From: Nitriliruptoraceae bacterium
GTDB lineage: Bacteria > Actinomycetota > Nitriliruptoria > Nitriliruptorales > Nitriliruptoraceae
NCBI GenBank assembly: GCA_020832455.1
Contig: JAFIEQ010000021.1
Location: forward strand, 1 to 39,492
Length of the DNA: 39,492 bases
Direction of reading: 5' to 3'
Shown here: one piece after another, positions 17,601 to 26,223 of the stretch
How positions within the stretch are numbered: position 1 is the first letter of the stretch
How the letters are laid out: the number at the start of each line of letters is the position of its first letter
Notes under the pieces: generated by a model
What the model saw: only the letters and a program-made list of their open reading frames with translations
What the model was told of the DNA's origin: nothing
Databases searched by the model: none
Translations under genes and position numbers: made by a program

Positions 17601-18306
17601 CGGCTGGGTCGGGAAGGTCGAATAGCTGCCACTGCCCAGCGCGGTTGTCGGTCCAGGCGCGATCGAACCGTTCAACGAGCGGCGCTCCGTAGTTGTCCCA
17701 CACGGTCAGGTCCCAGGAGGGGTAGACCGAGAAGCCCTCGTAGTTGCGGGCCCAGCCGGCAGGCGTCTCGTTGAGTGAGCCGCGGAACGCGACGGCGTCC
17801 TCCTCGTCGTCCCACAGGATCCCGACCTTGTCGTGGAAGACCTTGCGCGCTGGATGATCCGGCGGCAACGGGAGACCGTCCTGGCCTTCCATCACCGCGA
17901 CCTTGATCTCCATCAGCCCAGCGGCGACCAGCGTCGCGACCAGCGACAGCCGATCAGATCCCGGCAGCTCGGCGCGGAGCACCGCTTGCTCAACCTGTGT
18001 CTTGACCGCGGACCGGAGTGCCTCGTCATCACCCACCGCCGCGCCCCGGCGGACCTCATCGACGTCGGCCTGTGTCAGCTCCGCGTCCACCACGATGCGG
18101 ATGCGTCCACCGTGACCGAAGAACGACTGAAGCCCCTCGTCTGCGACAGCCTCGAGCGACGCGGCGCGGAAGTAGCCCGCGAACCGGTCGTAGCGAGTCG
18201 CGACCTGCAGGCACGGCACGTAGAACGTCTCACGCGGGCGGCTGCCCGGTTCGTAGTCACGCCGCAGCTGCAGATCCCGCAGCCTGGTTGGAGCAGCGTC
18301 GCTCAC
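14620..18306 (-). CDS. PLD-nuclease-like SNF2 helicase
   Basis: A 1228-aa protein. The N-terminal domain is phospholipase-D-like: HDKVGILWDD (His158, Lys160, Asp166) followed by FRGSLNET (174-181), the H-K...GS-N pattern of PLD-family nucleases in helicase fusions. The SNF2 helicase core follows: EVGLGKT Walker A at 337-343, DEAH at 443-446, ATATP at 481-485, the second lobe with FTQYTDTMDWL near 790, SEGLNLQTCDLLVNYDLPWN, and motif VI QRIGRIDR at 889-896. The C-terminal 300 residues are unassigned. GTG start overlapping the methyltransferase stop (GTGA). Such proteins translocate on double-stranded DNA; with the methyltransferase and DUF499 ATPase it probably discriminates and destroys unmodified phage DNA. 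That job is inferred. Confidence 0.9.
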   Translation of the reverse strand: MSDAAPTRLRDLQLRRDYEPGSRPRETFYVPCLQVATRYDRFAGYFRAASLEAVADEGLQSFFGHGGRIRIVVDAELTQADVDEVRRGAAVGDDEALRSAVKTQVEQAVLRAELPGSDRLSLVATLVAAGLMEIKVAVMEGQDGLPLPPDHPARKVFHDKVGILWDDEEDAVAFRGSLNETPAGWARNYEGFSVYPSWDLTVWDNYGAPLVERFDRAWTDNRAGQWQLFDLPDPAVDRLLKYADPDRDWEHVEFPDPGERVVDPFAGQPEEPEPDPPSLPGTDVVAELAAIRTERWSGLRTATVTPWPHQDAAARAVTDALWPSAGDEEFGRLHASEVGLGKTIEVGLVVREAISNRGVKRVLILAPASVAPQWQGEMWHKFSLWVPLLDRSNRLVWPDGRIEPIDGDPWRSADLLIASSHLARLSQHRDRVLDAGWDLLVVDEAHHARRSDAAKPGSANLLLRLLRDAKASAPVKRMLLATATPMQMHVHEAWELLSVLGLPDEWTAQAFEDYWEQLATDRPHDQRAWGRLQALLAATVGRWGVDRSIENALRDRVGFADMQDVLRWHDAADPARAGSWRREKTDALVWWLSEQTPLRHLVHRSSRDLLRHYQTSGVIGRHVVIPERDADEVLVDLDPAEEQLYARVETWISRHYQAAQEAKKPAHGFVMTTYRRRLTSSLHAIRVSLERRADALAQRRDDAQATLDLAVLLDAEDLDVLEDTEERFVDPSLSESIAGVDDELAELNGFLSAIEGVLEAGGGKDSKYRKFETLLRETLYAGDHRTCIVFTQYTDTMDWLRDRLAAALGVETVATYSGRGGQLPTDDATTWRYASKGEVTKTFRDAATNPDNPLKVLLGTDSMSEGLNLQTCDLLVNYDLPWNFMRVEQRIGRIDRIGGPEVAHVRNLLIRDTVEERVYRGIVDDHDTFGAVIGPTGKVTGDPSLVLNSSEAAISSIVFGEQDTEDALEAMRQAAREARARALTAGTFDHSTLDGHDPDEGPWSFDRGDVLARVRGALEPALPDPSSDGYWTIVTGTGRSHRAVLDPERAEADPDLSLLVWGSPAFDALVEAAPAPPARSPASASLGRLWTAEEWQALMDAAGQERSALPDDELVLADVPPDPNPRDEEAITAVTLFAQTFNGYAEIGSVDDPAWEPIRGLVDEWPQASFEQVALRDLRAALFYWQRSNYHQGGWFTDEAEERDLTMVRALLKALRERLAPSTGSSRR

Positions 18307-21302
18307 GTCTCGAGCCCGAATGCCAACGTCTCCTGCTGAGCCACCGGAGTAGCCACGCTGCGCTCGACGTCAGCGAGGCGGAGGCCCAGCGTCGGAACGT
18401 TCGTCGCAACCTCGTCGATCACCTCAGCGAGTTCGACGCTCCATTCGCCGTCCTGGTCCTGCACGCGCGGGACGGCGTTCGCCAGCGCGAGCACCGCCTC
18501 CTTGAACTCGGTCGAGTGCTCGTAGCCATGCTCGACCAGCCAGGACCGGACCGATCCAGCCCCGTCGGTGGTGTACAGCCGCAGCATCACCGAAACAGCG
18601 TCGTAGAGGTTGGAGAACGGCCCCTCGGGCTTCAGCCTCCGCTGGACCCGGTCGCGCGGGTCGACGAGGGAGACGTTGCTGCCCTTCTTGGCCAGCACCT
18701 TGCCATCGATCAACCCATTGACATCCGCCCCGACACCCAGCGCGAGCTTGCGGGCTTCGTCGAAGGGGAAGCCCACGTCCGCGAACAGCGACCACGACAG
18801 CACCACGAAGTCCGTGATCGGGTCGAACCGCCGTTCGTGGCCGACCAGCCGGGCAATGCGCAGCTTGGCAACCTCCGCACGTGCGATGTCGAGCGCCTCC
18901 TCTGGACGGATCGGCACCAGGTTCCCCGAGGCATCCGCTTCCGAGCGGTAGACGGGCCAACGACGGGACAACACCGACAGCGTTGGTCCGTATGTCGACA
19001 GCATCAGATCGACGCCGCCGTGTCCGACGATTGGCTCGAAGTCCTCCGCCCCCTGCCGGGCGGCTGCACGCAGGCTCGCTTCGATGTCCTCGAAGAACAC
19101 CTTGGACGTGTCGTCGACCAGTCTCTTGCGGCAGACGAGGACGATCGTCGACTTCGCAGCATTCACGTTCGTCTGATGCAGCGAGACCTGCGCCTCGGTG
19201 TTGACTGGCCACGACGTCTCGATGGTGAACCCAGCGTCCATGAGCGCGGCACCGAGAGTGTCCCAGGCTTCGGCACGCTTGTGGGTGAACCAGACAACCA
19301 GCACTCCGTCGTCACGCAACACTCGACGCGACTCGGCAAAGATGTCTCTCATCTTGGACTCGTAGTCACTATCCGCCAAGGCCTTGCGCTGCTTGCCCTT
19401 CGCGAAGTCAAAGCGGGCGATGTTCGCAACCGCTTCGTTGTCCTTGTCGGTCAGTTCGGACTTGAAACGGTCCGGGAACAGCTGACCCAGAGTCCGCTTC
19501 TCCCAGACATAGAAGAAGTCTGCAAGCTCGGCGTACATGACGTTGTCGTAGTACGGCGGATCGATGTTGACGCACTCGACAGAACCGTCCTCAAGGTAGG
19601 GAAGGTCCGAGCCCGAGCTCAGACTGAGCGTGAGGGGTCCCGGCACCGAAGGGCTTGCTTCCGAAACGTCGTCCTCGAACAGTCCTTGACCGGAGTCGAC
19701 TGACGTCCCCGACACGATGCGGTCCAAGTAGGGAAGCAGTTCTGCATTCAGCCCTCTTTGCCATAGGCGGGAGGCGCCCTCGTACTCAGCAAAGGTCCAC
19801 TTGAACGAGAAGTCGTGTCTGGCGAACATGTGTGAGAAGCCATTCTTGGCTGGCGTCCACTCAGTTGACCGAGAGTTGTAATCAAGCGCCTTGGCTTGCA
19901 TCATCGCCAGCGTGGCCATGACTGCCTCGGCATCCTCCTCAGCCAGTTCGGCTCGGGCTTCGTCCGCAACCTCACGCCACTTCTCGACGAAGGTCCCATG
20001 CACGAGGAGTTGGCGCGGCGTGAAGAAGTCGCGCCAGTGCTCGAATCCGTACGGACGGATGTCGTGTTTCGGGATAGGCGGCGGCACCTCCTCAGTTGGG
20101 ATGACGTCGGAAGCTGCCCATCCCGGCTCCCGCCTTGCAAGTTCGTCAGCTGCTCGCGCCAGCCCATCGATGTCATCCCTAGTCGGATGACGGACCTCCC
20201 ACTCGCCGCGACCTCCTCGCACCTTGACTGCGTAGAGCATGGCGAACATCCGGCCGTCTTGTGCCTGGCGCTTGATCTCGTCTCGGTCGATGGGTAGCTC
20301 GTCCCAGGGAGAGACGGCTTCTCCGCCCTTGACTGTCCCGAGGGACGGATCTTCTTCTACGTCTCCTGCATCGCAGATGTCGAATGTGATGTGCGACGGC
20401 CGACCTGCGTCGTCACGGTGGTAGACAGGACGAGCAACCTTCTTTGCTTTGCCCTTGTTCACGAGCCACCAGTTCGGCACCAACGGAACGGGCCCGCGTG
20501 TTCTCGGGCATTCGATCGCGTTCGCGAAGATGTAGGCCTCGGGAACCAGACCGTCAGCGTGGGGTGGGAAGTAGGGCGACAGAGACGCTTCTAGCCGCTC
20601 GCATAGCTTGCGTCCCCACTCCTCAGCAAGACTTCGCCCCGCGCTGCCGAGCGCCCCAGGCACAGCGACCGATCCCAACATGGCAGCCACGGCTACGGGG
20701 TTGAGGTCATTGGCCACAGCGTGGAGGCCATACCTGATGGCTGCGTACGGGATCGAACCTCCACCTGCCGTCGGGTCTAGCACCGCAGGCACACGCCCCC
20801 AGGTTCTAGTCAGTAGGCGATGGAGCACCTGCAGATCTCGGGCGTAGGGGCGTGCCTGCCAGGCCTTCTCCCACGCCCACGCGGCACCGGCGGACTCTCC
20901 GAGCTCGTAGCGGCGTTGACCCTCTACGTTGTCGCCGCGTATCCCGCACACCCAGAGCACCCAGTTGCGGTAGCGGCCCTCGTCCGAGTCGGCTGGCAGA
21001 TACGTCGTGGCATCTAGCGCGTCCCGCAGGCCCTCTACCTGGTCGAGGAGGCTCTCACTCCACGGCGGGAGAAGCGCAGCGACTTGGACGCCTTGAGCTG
21101 CGCCCACTGGACGTCGGGCCCACCAGAGGTGGATCAGGAAGAGCGGTGGCAGATGGCCGATGGCACGCCGCTCGCGACCGGCGTCTATCCCAAGCTCTGT
21201 GACGGGAAGCCAGCGTTCAATCAGTGTCTCACGCACTGGCGCTGAGACGGTCGTGGCCACCGGGGGCGGCGCACCAATCACTCGATCTATGTCAAGGCTC
21301 AT
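18303..21302 (-). CDS. DUF1156 DNA adenine/cytosine-N4 methyltransferase
   Basis: A 999-aa DNA methyltransferase. The N-terminal DUF1156 region reads LIERWLPVTELGIDAGRERR then GHLPPLFLIHLWWARRP (about residues 27-65). The AdoMet-binding motif I equivalent is DPTAGGGSIPYAA (176-188), and the catalytic motif IV is NIDPPYYDN with DPPY at 581-584, of the N6-adenine/N4-cytosine type. A late strand LVVWFTHKR and a long C-terminal region follow. Together with the DUF499 ATPase and PLD helicase it should provide self-marking. ATG chosen at MSLDIDR, 23 bases after the preceding stop; an in-frame GTG at 21329 overlaps that stop and is an alternative. Parts of the gene (19.7-20.6 kb) are poorer in GC than the flanks, in keeping with transfer. 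Confidence 0.92.
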   Translation of the reverse strand: MSLDIDRVIGAPPPVATTVSAPVRETLIERWLPVTELGIDAGRERRAIGHLPPLFLIHLWWARRPVGAAQGVQVAALLPPWSESLLDQVEGLRDALDATTYLPADSDEGRYRNWVLWVCGIRGDNVEGQRRYELGESAGAAWAWEKAWQARPYARDLQVLHRLLTRTWGRVPAVLDPTAGGGSIPYAAIRYGLHAVANDLNPVAVAAMLGSVAVPGALGSAGRSLAEEWGRKLCERLEASLSPYFPPHADGLVPEAYIFANAIECPRTRGPVPLVPNWWLVNKGKAKKVARPVYHRDDAGRPSHITFDICDAGDVEEDPSLGTVKGGEAVSPWDELPIDRDEIKRQAQDGRMFAMLYAVKVRGGRGEWEVRHPTRDDIDGLARAADELARREPGWAASDVIPTEEVPPPIPKHDIRPYGFEHWRDFFTPRQLLVHGTFVEKWREVADEARAELAEEDAEAVMATLAMMQAKALDYNSRSTEWTPAKNGFSHMFARHDFSFKWTFAEYEGASRLWQRGLNAELLPYLDRIVSGTSVDSGQGLFEDDVSEASPSVPGPLTLSLSSGSDLPYLEDGSVECVNIDPPYYDNVMYAELADFFYVWEKRTLGQLFPDRFKSELTDKDNEAVANIARFDFAKGKQRKALADSDYESKMRDIFAESRRVLRDDGVLVVWFTHKRAEAWDTLGAALMDAGFTIETSWPVNTEAQVSLHQTNVNAAKSTIVLVCRKRLVDDTSKVFFEDIEASLRAAARQGAEDFEPIVGHGGVDLMLSTYGPTLSVLSRRWPVYRSEADASGNLVPIRPEEALDIARAEVAKLRIARLVGHERRFDPITDFVVLSWSLFADVGFPFDEARKLALGVGADVNGLIDGKVLAKKGSNVSLVDPRDRVQRRLKPEGPFSNLYDAVSVMLRLYTTDGAGSVRSWLVEHGYEHSTEFKEAVLALANAVPRVQDQDGEWSVELAEVIDEVATNVPTLGLRLADVERSVATPVAQQETLAFGLET

Positions 21303-21325
21303 TACGGGGTCCCAACTGGTCTGAC

Positions 21326-21790
21326 TCACTCTGCGGCGAGGTAGATGCGGAGCGCCTTGGTACGGCGCTGGTCGGTGGGCGATCCCGCGCAGGTGGCTGC
21401 ATACCAGTAGAGGCACTCCTCGTCGGCGAGCCTGGCAACGCCGTCCAGTAGCGCGCGGGTGCGGCCGGGCTTGGTGATGCCGTGTACGACGTTGAGCGCC
21501 AGCGCGAGCCGGACACCGGCCATCTCGTTGAGGTCGATGGGTTGCTTGCGAGTCGGTGCGAGCACGCGGGGCTGCTTGCCCGACGCACTGAGGGCAGCGA
21601 CGACGGCGTCGGAGACTCGTGAGTAGCGGGCAGCGGGCAGGTGGGCGACGGGGCGTGCGTGGTCGGGTCGGCCGTTGGTCTCGTGCAGGCGCAAACCAAA
21701 GGTGCCTTCGTCGGCGGGTTCGACCTGGAGGCGGAACCCGCGGTGGCCGGGGCGAGCCGGCTTCTTGGCCGTGCGTGTGGAGGCTGGCAT
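21326..21790 (-). CDS. Small partner protein of DUF499/DUF1156 system
   Basis: A 154-aa basic protein with no membrane segment. The N-terminus (STRTAKKPARPGHRGFRL) is Lys/Arg-rich and the C-terminal half (GVRLALALNVVHGI, ARLADEECLYWYAA, RRTKALRIYLAAE) is the conserved-looking part. In related loci this place between the DUF499 and DUF1156 genes is held by small families named DUF3780 or DUF7680; the EE-x-YWYA and ALRI-L features recall DUF7680 to me, but I cannot verify it. Its ATG overlaps the DUF499 stop by one base (TGATG), so it is translationally coupled and probably binds one of the large partners. Confidence 0.75.
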   Translation of the reverse strand: MPASTRTAKKPARPGHRGFRLQVEPADEGTFGLRLHETNGRPDHARPVAHLPAARYSRVSDAVVAALSASGKQPRVLAPTRKQPIDLNEMAGVRLALALNVVHGITKPGRTRALLDGVARLADEECLYWYAATCAGSPTDQRRTKALRIYLAAE

Positions 21791-24700
21791 CAGGCCACCT
21801 TGCCGTTGGCCTTGGCGGACACGTCGGCGAACGCCGTCGTCAGAGTCTGGCGGAGCGCGATCCACTGCTGTTGGTCGGTGGCGATCGGCTGGTCGAACGC
21901 CAGCGTGAACCGAACGCGGCCGGAGCACTTCTCGGCTGCAGCGACGAGCCGTTCGATCAACGGCTTGGCTGCGCCGAGGGTGGCCTTGTCAGCCTTGACG
22001 TCGGCGGTTGCGGTACCGAGTTCGCCGGTCAGTTCGGCGGCGATCTCGAGGTCGACGGTCAGTGGCAACGACTGGACCATCGAGGGGATCGTCAGCGCAG
22101 CGCGTGCACGGTTACCGGCAGGGTCGAGGTCGAAGGTGACAGCGAGTTGTGCGATGCCGGTGAGGTCGTCGTTCTCGGTGATGAGATCGGCTGCGCGGGC
22201 GTACGCCTTGCCGAGCGCTTCCCCCACCGTGCCGGAGGCGGAGAACAGGTCGTTGCGTGGCTGGACGGACTCCTCTTGGGGACGGACCAGGCGGATGTGG
22301 TCGAAGCCGATGTCGTCGAGGTCGGATGGGACCAACTCGACGGTCGTGTCATCGTCCTTGTATGCCTTCACTCGCCCGGTGCGAATCGCGGACTTCACCA
22401 CGTCCCGCAGATCGGCCTTGGTCGGCATGTGCCCGCCGCGGGCATCCTCGATCTGTGTGCGGACGTCGGTCAACACGACCGGATCGGCACCGGGCTCAGG
22501 CACCGCCTGAAGGAGCATGGGCACGTCGACGGGCGGGGCGATGTAGCCCTGCGCTTCGGCGTGAGCCCGTTCGACGAGGAAGGTGTTGTCATCGATTGCT
22601 GGGGTTGCTCGGCCACGGGGTTCGTCGGCGAGGAATGCCCCCGAGTGCTGGTCGTAGTAGACCCACTCGCCGGCCTCCGCACCTTGCGAGATGGCCTTGG
22701 TCAGCTGAGCGTCGGTCGGAACGATCTTGGCACCGTGGTCACGCCACAGATGCGACTTGACCTCAGCGGTGGAGATCTGCGGCTGCTGGTTCACCCAGCC
22801 CTTCTGCTTCAACCACGCTGCCGACACGGGCCCGTCGAAGACCAGATCGTGCTGGATGAGCAGGTCCCACACCCGATCGGTTCCGGAGGTCGCAACGTCA
22901 CCCTTCTGCGCCGGCGTCAGCTGCTGGTGAGCGAGGTGGGCGTTGGCCTTGTCCGACACGGGCCAGTAGATGTGGGAGAAGCATGAGGCGACCGCGATGG
23001 AGGCCGACAGGTCGGCCTGGTCGGCCGCGGTCTGGATCTTCTCGCGCAGTCGTCGGTTGCCCTCACCAGGGAACCGAGTCTCATCGTCAGCGAGCCGTTT
23101 GGCAGCGAGCTTGCGAGCCACCTCGCGGTGCATGTTGGCCAGAAGCGGCTCGTCAGCGACGACGAACACGACACCGTTACGGTTACGTCGGCGGCGGTCG
23201 TTGTAGTTGTCGCGTGCCTCGGCCAACAGCGACGGCGGCGGCAGCGCCTCGCGATCAGAAACGGCGACCTCGCTCGGGTGCACGACCGCCATGTGGAGTC
23301 GTTCCTCGTCCTTGACCGATCCCAGCCCAGAGCTGGGGAACACGTCGACCTTGACGACGGCCTTGGCTGTCTGGTCCGACGGGGTCCGGAACAGCGCCAG
23401 CACGAGATCGTCGACCTCGTCGAGAACCTTCCCGCCGGCCTGACCTCCGGGCAGCAGCGCCGCGGTCTCCTCCGCGAGGATCTTCTTCTCGTTCGGTTCG
23501 GGCGTGAAGCGCCACCGGTCACCGGTGGCCTCCAAGTGCCAGGCAACCGCAGCCGTGTCGTCGAGCGCGTCGACGATGGTCGACGGGTCGTCGCCAGGCC
23601 GGGCAGCTCCGAGCAGCACGTCGCCTCGGGTCGCGCCCACGACGTTCGTGCGCTCGAGTGAGTGCACGAACGTCACCGTCGCAGCTCGCGCGGCGTGACG
23701 GGCCTGCGAACCGCGCTTGTGGTCGACCTCGACGGCGTGGGCGTCATCCCCGACAAGATCTGCGTCCGCGACCTGCTGGAACTCGGACCGGTCGAGCTTG
23801 ATGGTCAGCTGCCGCAGCAGGTCGTTGTCGTCTAGCGGCAGGTCACCGACGTTGAGCGTCGGGGGGGCCGTGTCCGGCTCATCCCACAGGATCCTGACGG
23901 TGCGTGCCAGCAACCGGAGCGCGCCACGGGTGCGCTGGAAGGTGGGGATCGTGGACAGCCGTTGATCGAGCACGCGCACGAGCTCGGGGTGTAGCGGGTA
24001 GGTCGCTTGGACCGTGGCTGCGTAGCCTTCGGGGTTGGATGTGGCACCGGCGAGGTGCTCACCCTGCCCAGCGAACTTGTCGTATGCACCTCGGTACTCC
24101 GAGGCTGTCTCGGCCGCGGCTTCGAGGTCGACGTCTGCGAACAACCGACGCTTGATGATCTCGGCGATGTCGGTGTCCTCGGCCGGCTGGACCATGCCGT
24201 GCTGGCGACCTACGACCGAGTCGATCTCCGCCTGCACGGTCGCGGTCTCCTCCGAGAACGCGTCCTGCGCCGTGGCGAGTGTGATGACGACCACCAGGTT
24301 CGGGGTCGACATCGAGTGCTCGAACAGCGTCTTGAGGAACGCGGGGATCTGGCGTGCCATCCGCCGGACATCTTCGTCGCCCGACTGCGAGCAGGTACGC
24401 AGGTACGCGGCGATCTCGTCGATCATGACCACGGTCGGAGTGGTGCCGATGACGTCGGTCAGCGTCTCGCGGCCGGGCGGGGTGCGCGTCTCGTCGGAGC
24501 GACGCATCGCCTGCCACGAGTTGTCACCGAGCTGGGCTGCAAGCGCGCCCCACAGTGTCAGCGCTCGGGCCCCGTCTGGCGCTGCGGTGCCGTTGACCGG
24601 GTCGAGCGCGTCGCCGACGAGTGCGACGGATCGGCAGTCGTCCGGCAGCAGCGCCGGGTCGATGAACTCATCGACGTTGTCCGGCTTCGCGCCGGCGGCG

Positions 24701-24996
24701 AGGTGGTGAACGGCGATGAGCGAGTGGGTCTTGCCGCCGCCGAAGGAGGTCTCGGCTCGAACGACTCCTGACTCCCCATCCGACGTTCGCGACAGGCGTC
24801 CGAACACGCGACGGAGCAGTTCCTTGAGCCCGGCTGTGGGGTAGGTCAGCGCGAAGAACGCGTCAGCCTGTCCGTACACGGGGTAGGCGTCGGGATTACG
24901 CACGACCGCGTCGAGTTGAGCTGCGAAGTGCTGGTCGGTCAGCTCGCCCGCGAGGACGTCCTCGCGGGGCGTGCACGTAGCGGTGATCGGCTTCAC
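21790..24996 (-). CDS. DUF499 AAA-type ATPase, first gene of defence operon
   Basis: A 1068-aa cytosolic ATPase. The N-terminus (VKPITATCTPREDVLAGEL, then FAAQLDAVV) is typical of DUF499 proteins. Walker A is SFGGGKTHSL (about residues 84-93) and Walker B is VVMIDEIAAYLR (189-200, Asp193/Glu194). C-terminal regions contain a winged-helix-like part and a late alpha/beta domain. GTG start preceded by a GGGGGA ribosome site; longer in-frame starts give unrelated low-complexity sequence. It is the first gene of the operon and diverges from a plus-strand membrane-protein gene, leaving 229 bp for promoters. DUF499 ATPases occur next to DUF1156 methyltransferases and PLD helicases in loci annotated as anti-phage. 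The precise action of the ATPase is not known to me. Confidence 0.92.
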   Translation of the reverse strand: MKPITATCTPREDVLAGELTDQHFAAQLDAVVRNPDAYPVYGQADAFFALTYPTAGLKELLRRVFGRLSRTSDGESGVVRAETSFGGGKTHSLIAVHHLAAGAKPDNVDEFIDPALLPDDCRSVALVGDALDPVNGTAAPDGARALTLWGALAAQLGDNSWQAMRRSDETRTPPGRETLTDVIGTTPTVVMIDEIAAYLRTCSQSGDEDVRRMARQIPAFLKTLFEHSMSTPNLVVVITLATAQDAFSEETATVQAEIDSVVGRQHGMVQPAEDTDIAEIIKRRLFADVDLEAAAETASEYRGAYDKFAGQGEHLAGATSNPEGYAATVQATYPLHPELVRVLDQRLSTIPTFQRTRGALRLLARTVRILWDEPDTAPPTLNVGDLPLDDNDLLRQLTIKLDRSEFQQVADADLVGDDAHAVEVDHKRGSQARHAARAATVTFVHSLERTNVVGATRGDVLLGAARPGDDPSTIVDALDDTAAVAWHLEATGDRWRFTPEPNEKKILAEETAALLPGGQAGGKVLDEVDDLVLALFRTPSDQTAKAVVKVDVFPSSGLGSVKDEERLHMAVVHPSEVAVSDREALPPPSLLAEARDNYNDRRRRNRNGVVFVVADEPLLANMHREVARKLAAKRLADDETRFPGEGNRRLREKIQTAADQADLSASIAVASCFSHIYWPVSDKANAHLAHQQLTPAQKGDVATSGTDRVWDLLIQHDLVFDGPVSAAWLKQKGWVNQQPQISTAEVKSHLWRDHGAKIVPTDAQLTKAISQGAEAGEWVYYDQHSGAFLADEPRGRATPAIDDNTFLVERAHAEAQGYIAPPVDVPMLLQAVPEPGADPVVLTDVRTQIEDARGGHMPTKADLRDVVKSAIRTGRVKAYKDDDTTVELVPSDLDDIGFDHIRLVRPQEESVQPRNDLFSASGTVGEALGKAYARAADLITENDDLTGIAQLAVTFDLDPAGNRARAALTIPSMVQSLPLTVDLEIAAELTGELGTATADVKADKATLGAAKPLIERLVAAAEKCSGRVRFTLAFDQPIATDQQQWIALRQTLTTAFADVSAKANGKVA

Positions 24997-25225
24997 AGGT
25001 CCCCCAGACGGTCTGCGCGGTTGTCGCAGCGTAGGGCCGCCATGGGACTTCTTCGGTCGTTCAGCACCGCAACCGAACTTTCGAACGGCTACCGGGCCGC
25101 TGATGCCGATGCCCCCCGAGCTGCGATCACGCATGCGGTCACGGGCATACGGCGGGACGCCGGTGACGACTGCACCGGTCGCGGCTGCCGTCACAGTCCA
25201 GCGGTCCCCACTCCAGGAGCCTCTC

Positions 25226-25759
25226 GTGTTCAACAGCAACAGTGCACCTGTCACCTCGAGCCAGCTCACCGACTTCGCCCAGTCGGTCGCCTCCGAGGTG
25301 GACCGCCGCTGCCTGCACCCGAGAGCTGTCGAGCTCATCGTCGCCGCCGAGGCCGGTGCGGCGATCGAGCTGGTGGTCAGTCACACCCGCGGGTCGGCGA
25401 GCGCGAGTGCCCAGATCGACCAGCTCCTCACGTCTCGCCGGAGGATGGGTGCCATCGTGTCTGGCGTTGGCTGGTCCCCGGATCCCGGGACGCCGACGTC
25501 GTCGGCCTGGTTGCTCATCGCTGTCGGCGTGGGCGGTGTCGCGGCGGTCGCTGCAGTACGACGCCTTGAGGAGGATGAGGGTTGGTGGGAACTCAGACCG
25601 AGTGAGCTGCCCTGGCTGGCGTTGTCCTCTGCCGGTGCCCTACGTGGCGCGCTGGAACAGGGCCGACCGCTGCGGCTGAAGTCTGCGCGCGACAGAGGGC
25701 TGTTCGAGCGCCCCGATGAGAACCCGTCGCCACCGCTCGATGAGCGAGGCGAGCTCTAG
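25226..25759 (+). CDS. Single-pass membrane protein, function unknown
   Basis: A 177-aa protein not recognised. Residues 1-90 are soluble with a helical start (QLTDFAQSVASEVDRRCL), residues about 93-111 are one transmembrane helix (AWLLIAVGVGGVAAVAAV), and the tail is charged and Pro-rich, ending SPPLDERGEL. GTG start chosen because AGGAG lies six bases before it; in-frame codons upstream read as low-complexity. It is divergent from the DUF499 operon across a 229-bp gap, the classic position for an associated effector or regulator, but this is only positional evidence. Confidence 0.6.
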   Translation: MFNSNSAPVTSSQLTDFAQSVASEVDRRCLHPRAVELIVAAEAGAAIELVVSHTRGSASASAQIDQLLTSRRRMGAIVSGVGWSPDPGTPTSSAWLLIAVGVGGVAAVAAVRRLEEDEGWWELRPSELPWLALSSAGALRGALEQGRPLRLKSARDRGLFERPDENPSPPLDERGEL

Positions 25760-26223
25760 GGCAGCTCAACCTCGGCACGTTCAGTTCCATGTTCAGGACG
25801 AGCCGAGTCCTCTCAGCGCTAGCTCCGACGGCGGACAACGATCGCAGTTGTTTACGTGCAAAGCCCCCAGGCCACCTGCCCCGTCAGGCACCGATGGGCG
25901 CGTGGAGCGGGAAGCCCCAGCAGGGCCAGAGACGCGGAGCCGCCGGCCCACACGCCTCCTGGTCGGCTGACATCGGACCTCGCTCGGCTGCGCGGCGCTT
26001 GTCAAGCGGACGCTTGACACGCCGCGATCGGCCGTCAATGGATGGCTTGACACCACCGCGCCGCCCTGGGATCGCGTTGGGGACGAGGTCACCCATCGAC
26101 TGGGATCCGCCGGTTGTCGGAGCATTGCGGTCGGCCAAGACGGCCTTGTCGGCCGGCCAGCCAGCGCACCCGTCGACCACCCGGACAGTAGGTTCACCGC
26201 CCGAATCCCATCGGGAGGTGCCA
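25760..26223. other. Non-coding gap with palindrome
   Basis: A 464-bp stretch between two unknown membrane-protein genes shows no gene with a good start. Its middle holds the 20-bp palindrome at 26000-26019 and a further copy of GCTTGACAC at 26045-26053. The TTGACA inside each copy could serve as a -35, but no good -10 is found 16-18 bases on. Confidence 0.5.
26000..26019. repeat. 20-bp palindrome with nearby direct repeat
   Basis: TGTCAAGCGGACGCTTGACA is a perfect 8-bp inverted repeat about a 4-bp centre. The right arm GCTTGACAC recurs at 26045-26053, 33 bp further on. Size and symmetry fit a dimeric repressor operator or a recombinase core site. The site lies 204 bp upstream of the 352-aa membrane-protein gene. 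Confidence 0.5.

Noticed and set aside
13820-24996. BREX, DISARM or classical type I restriction-modification
   Set aside because: No PglZ or BrxC partner, no DUF1998 DrmB or DrmA-type helicase, and no HsdS specificity subunit are seen; the gene set is DUF499/DUF1156/PLD-SNF2.
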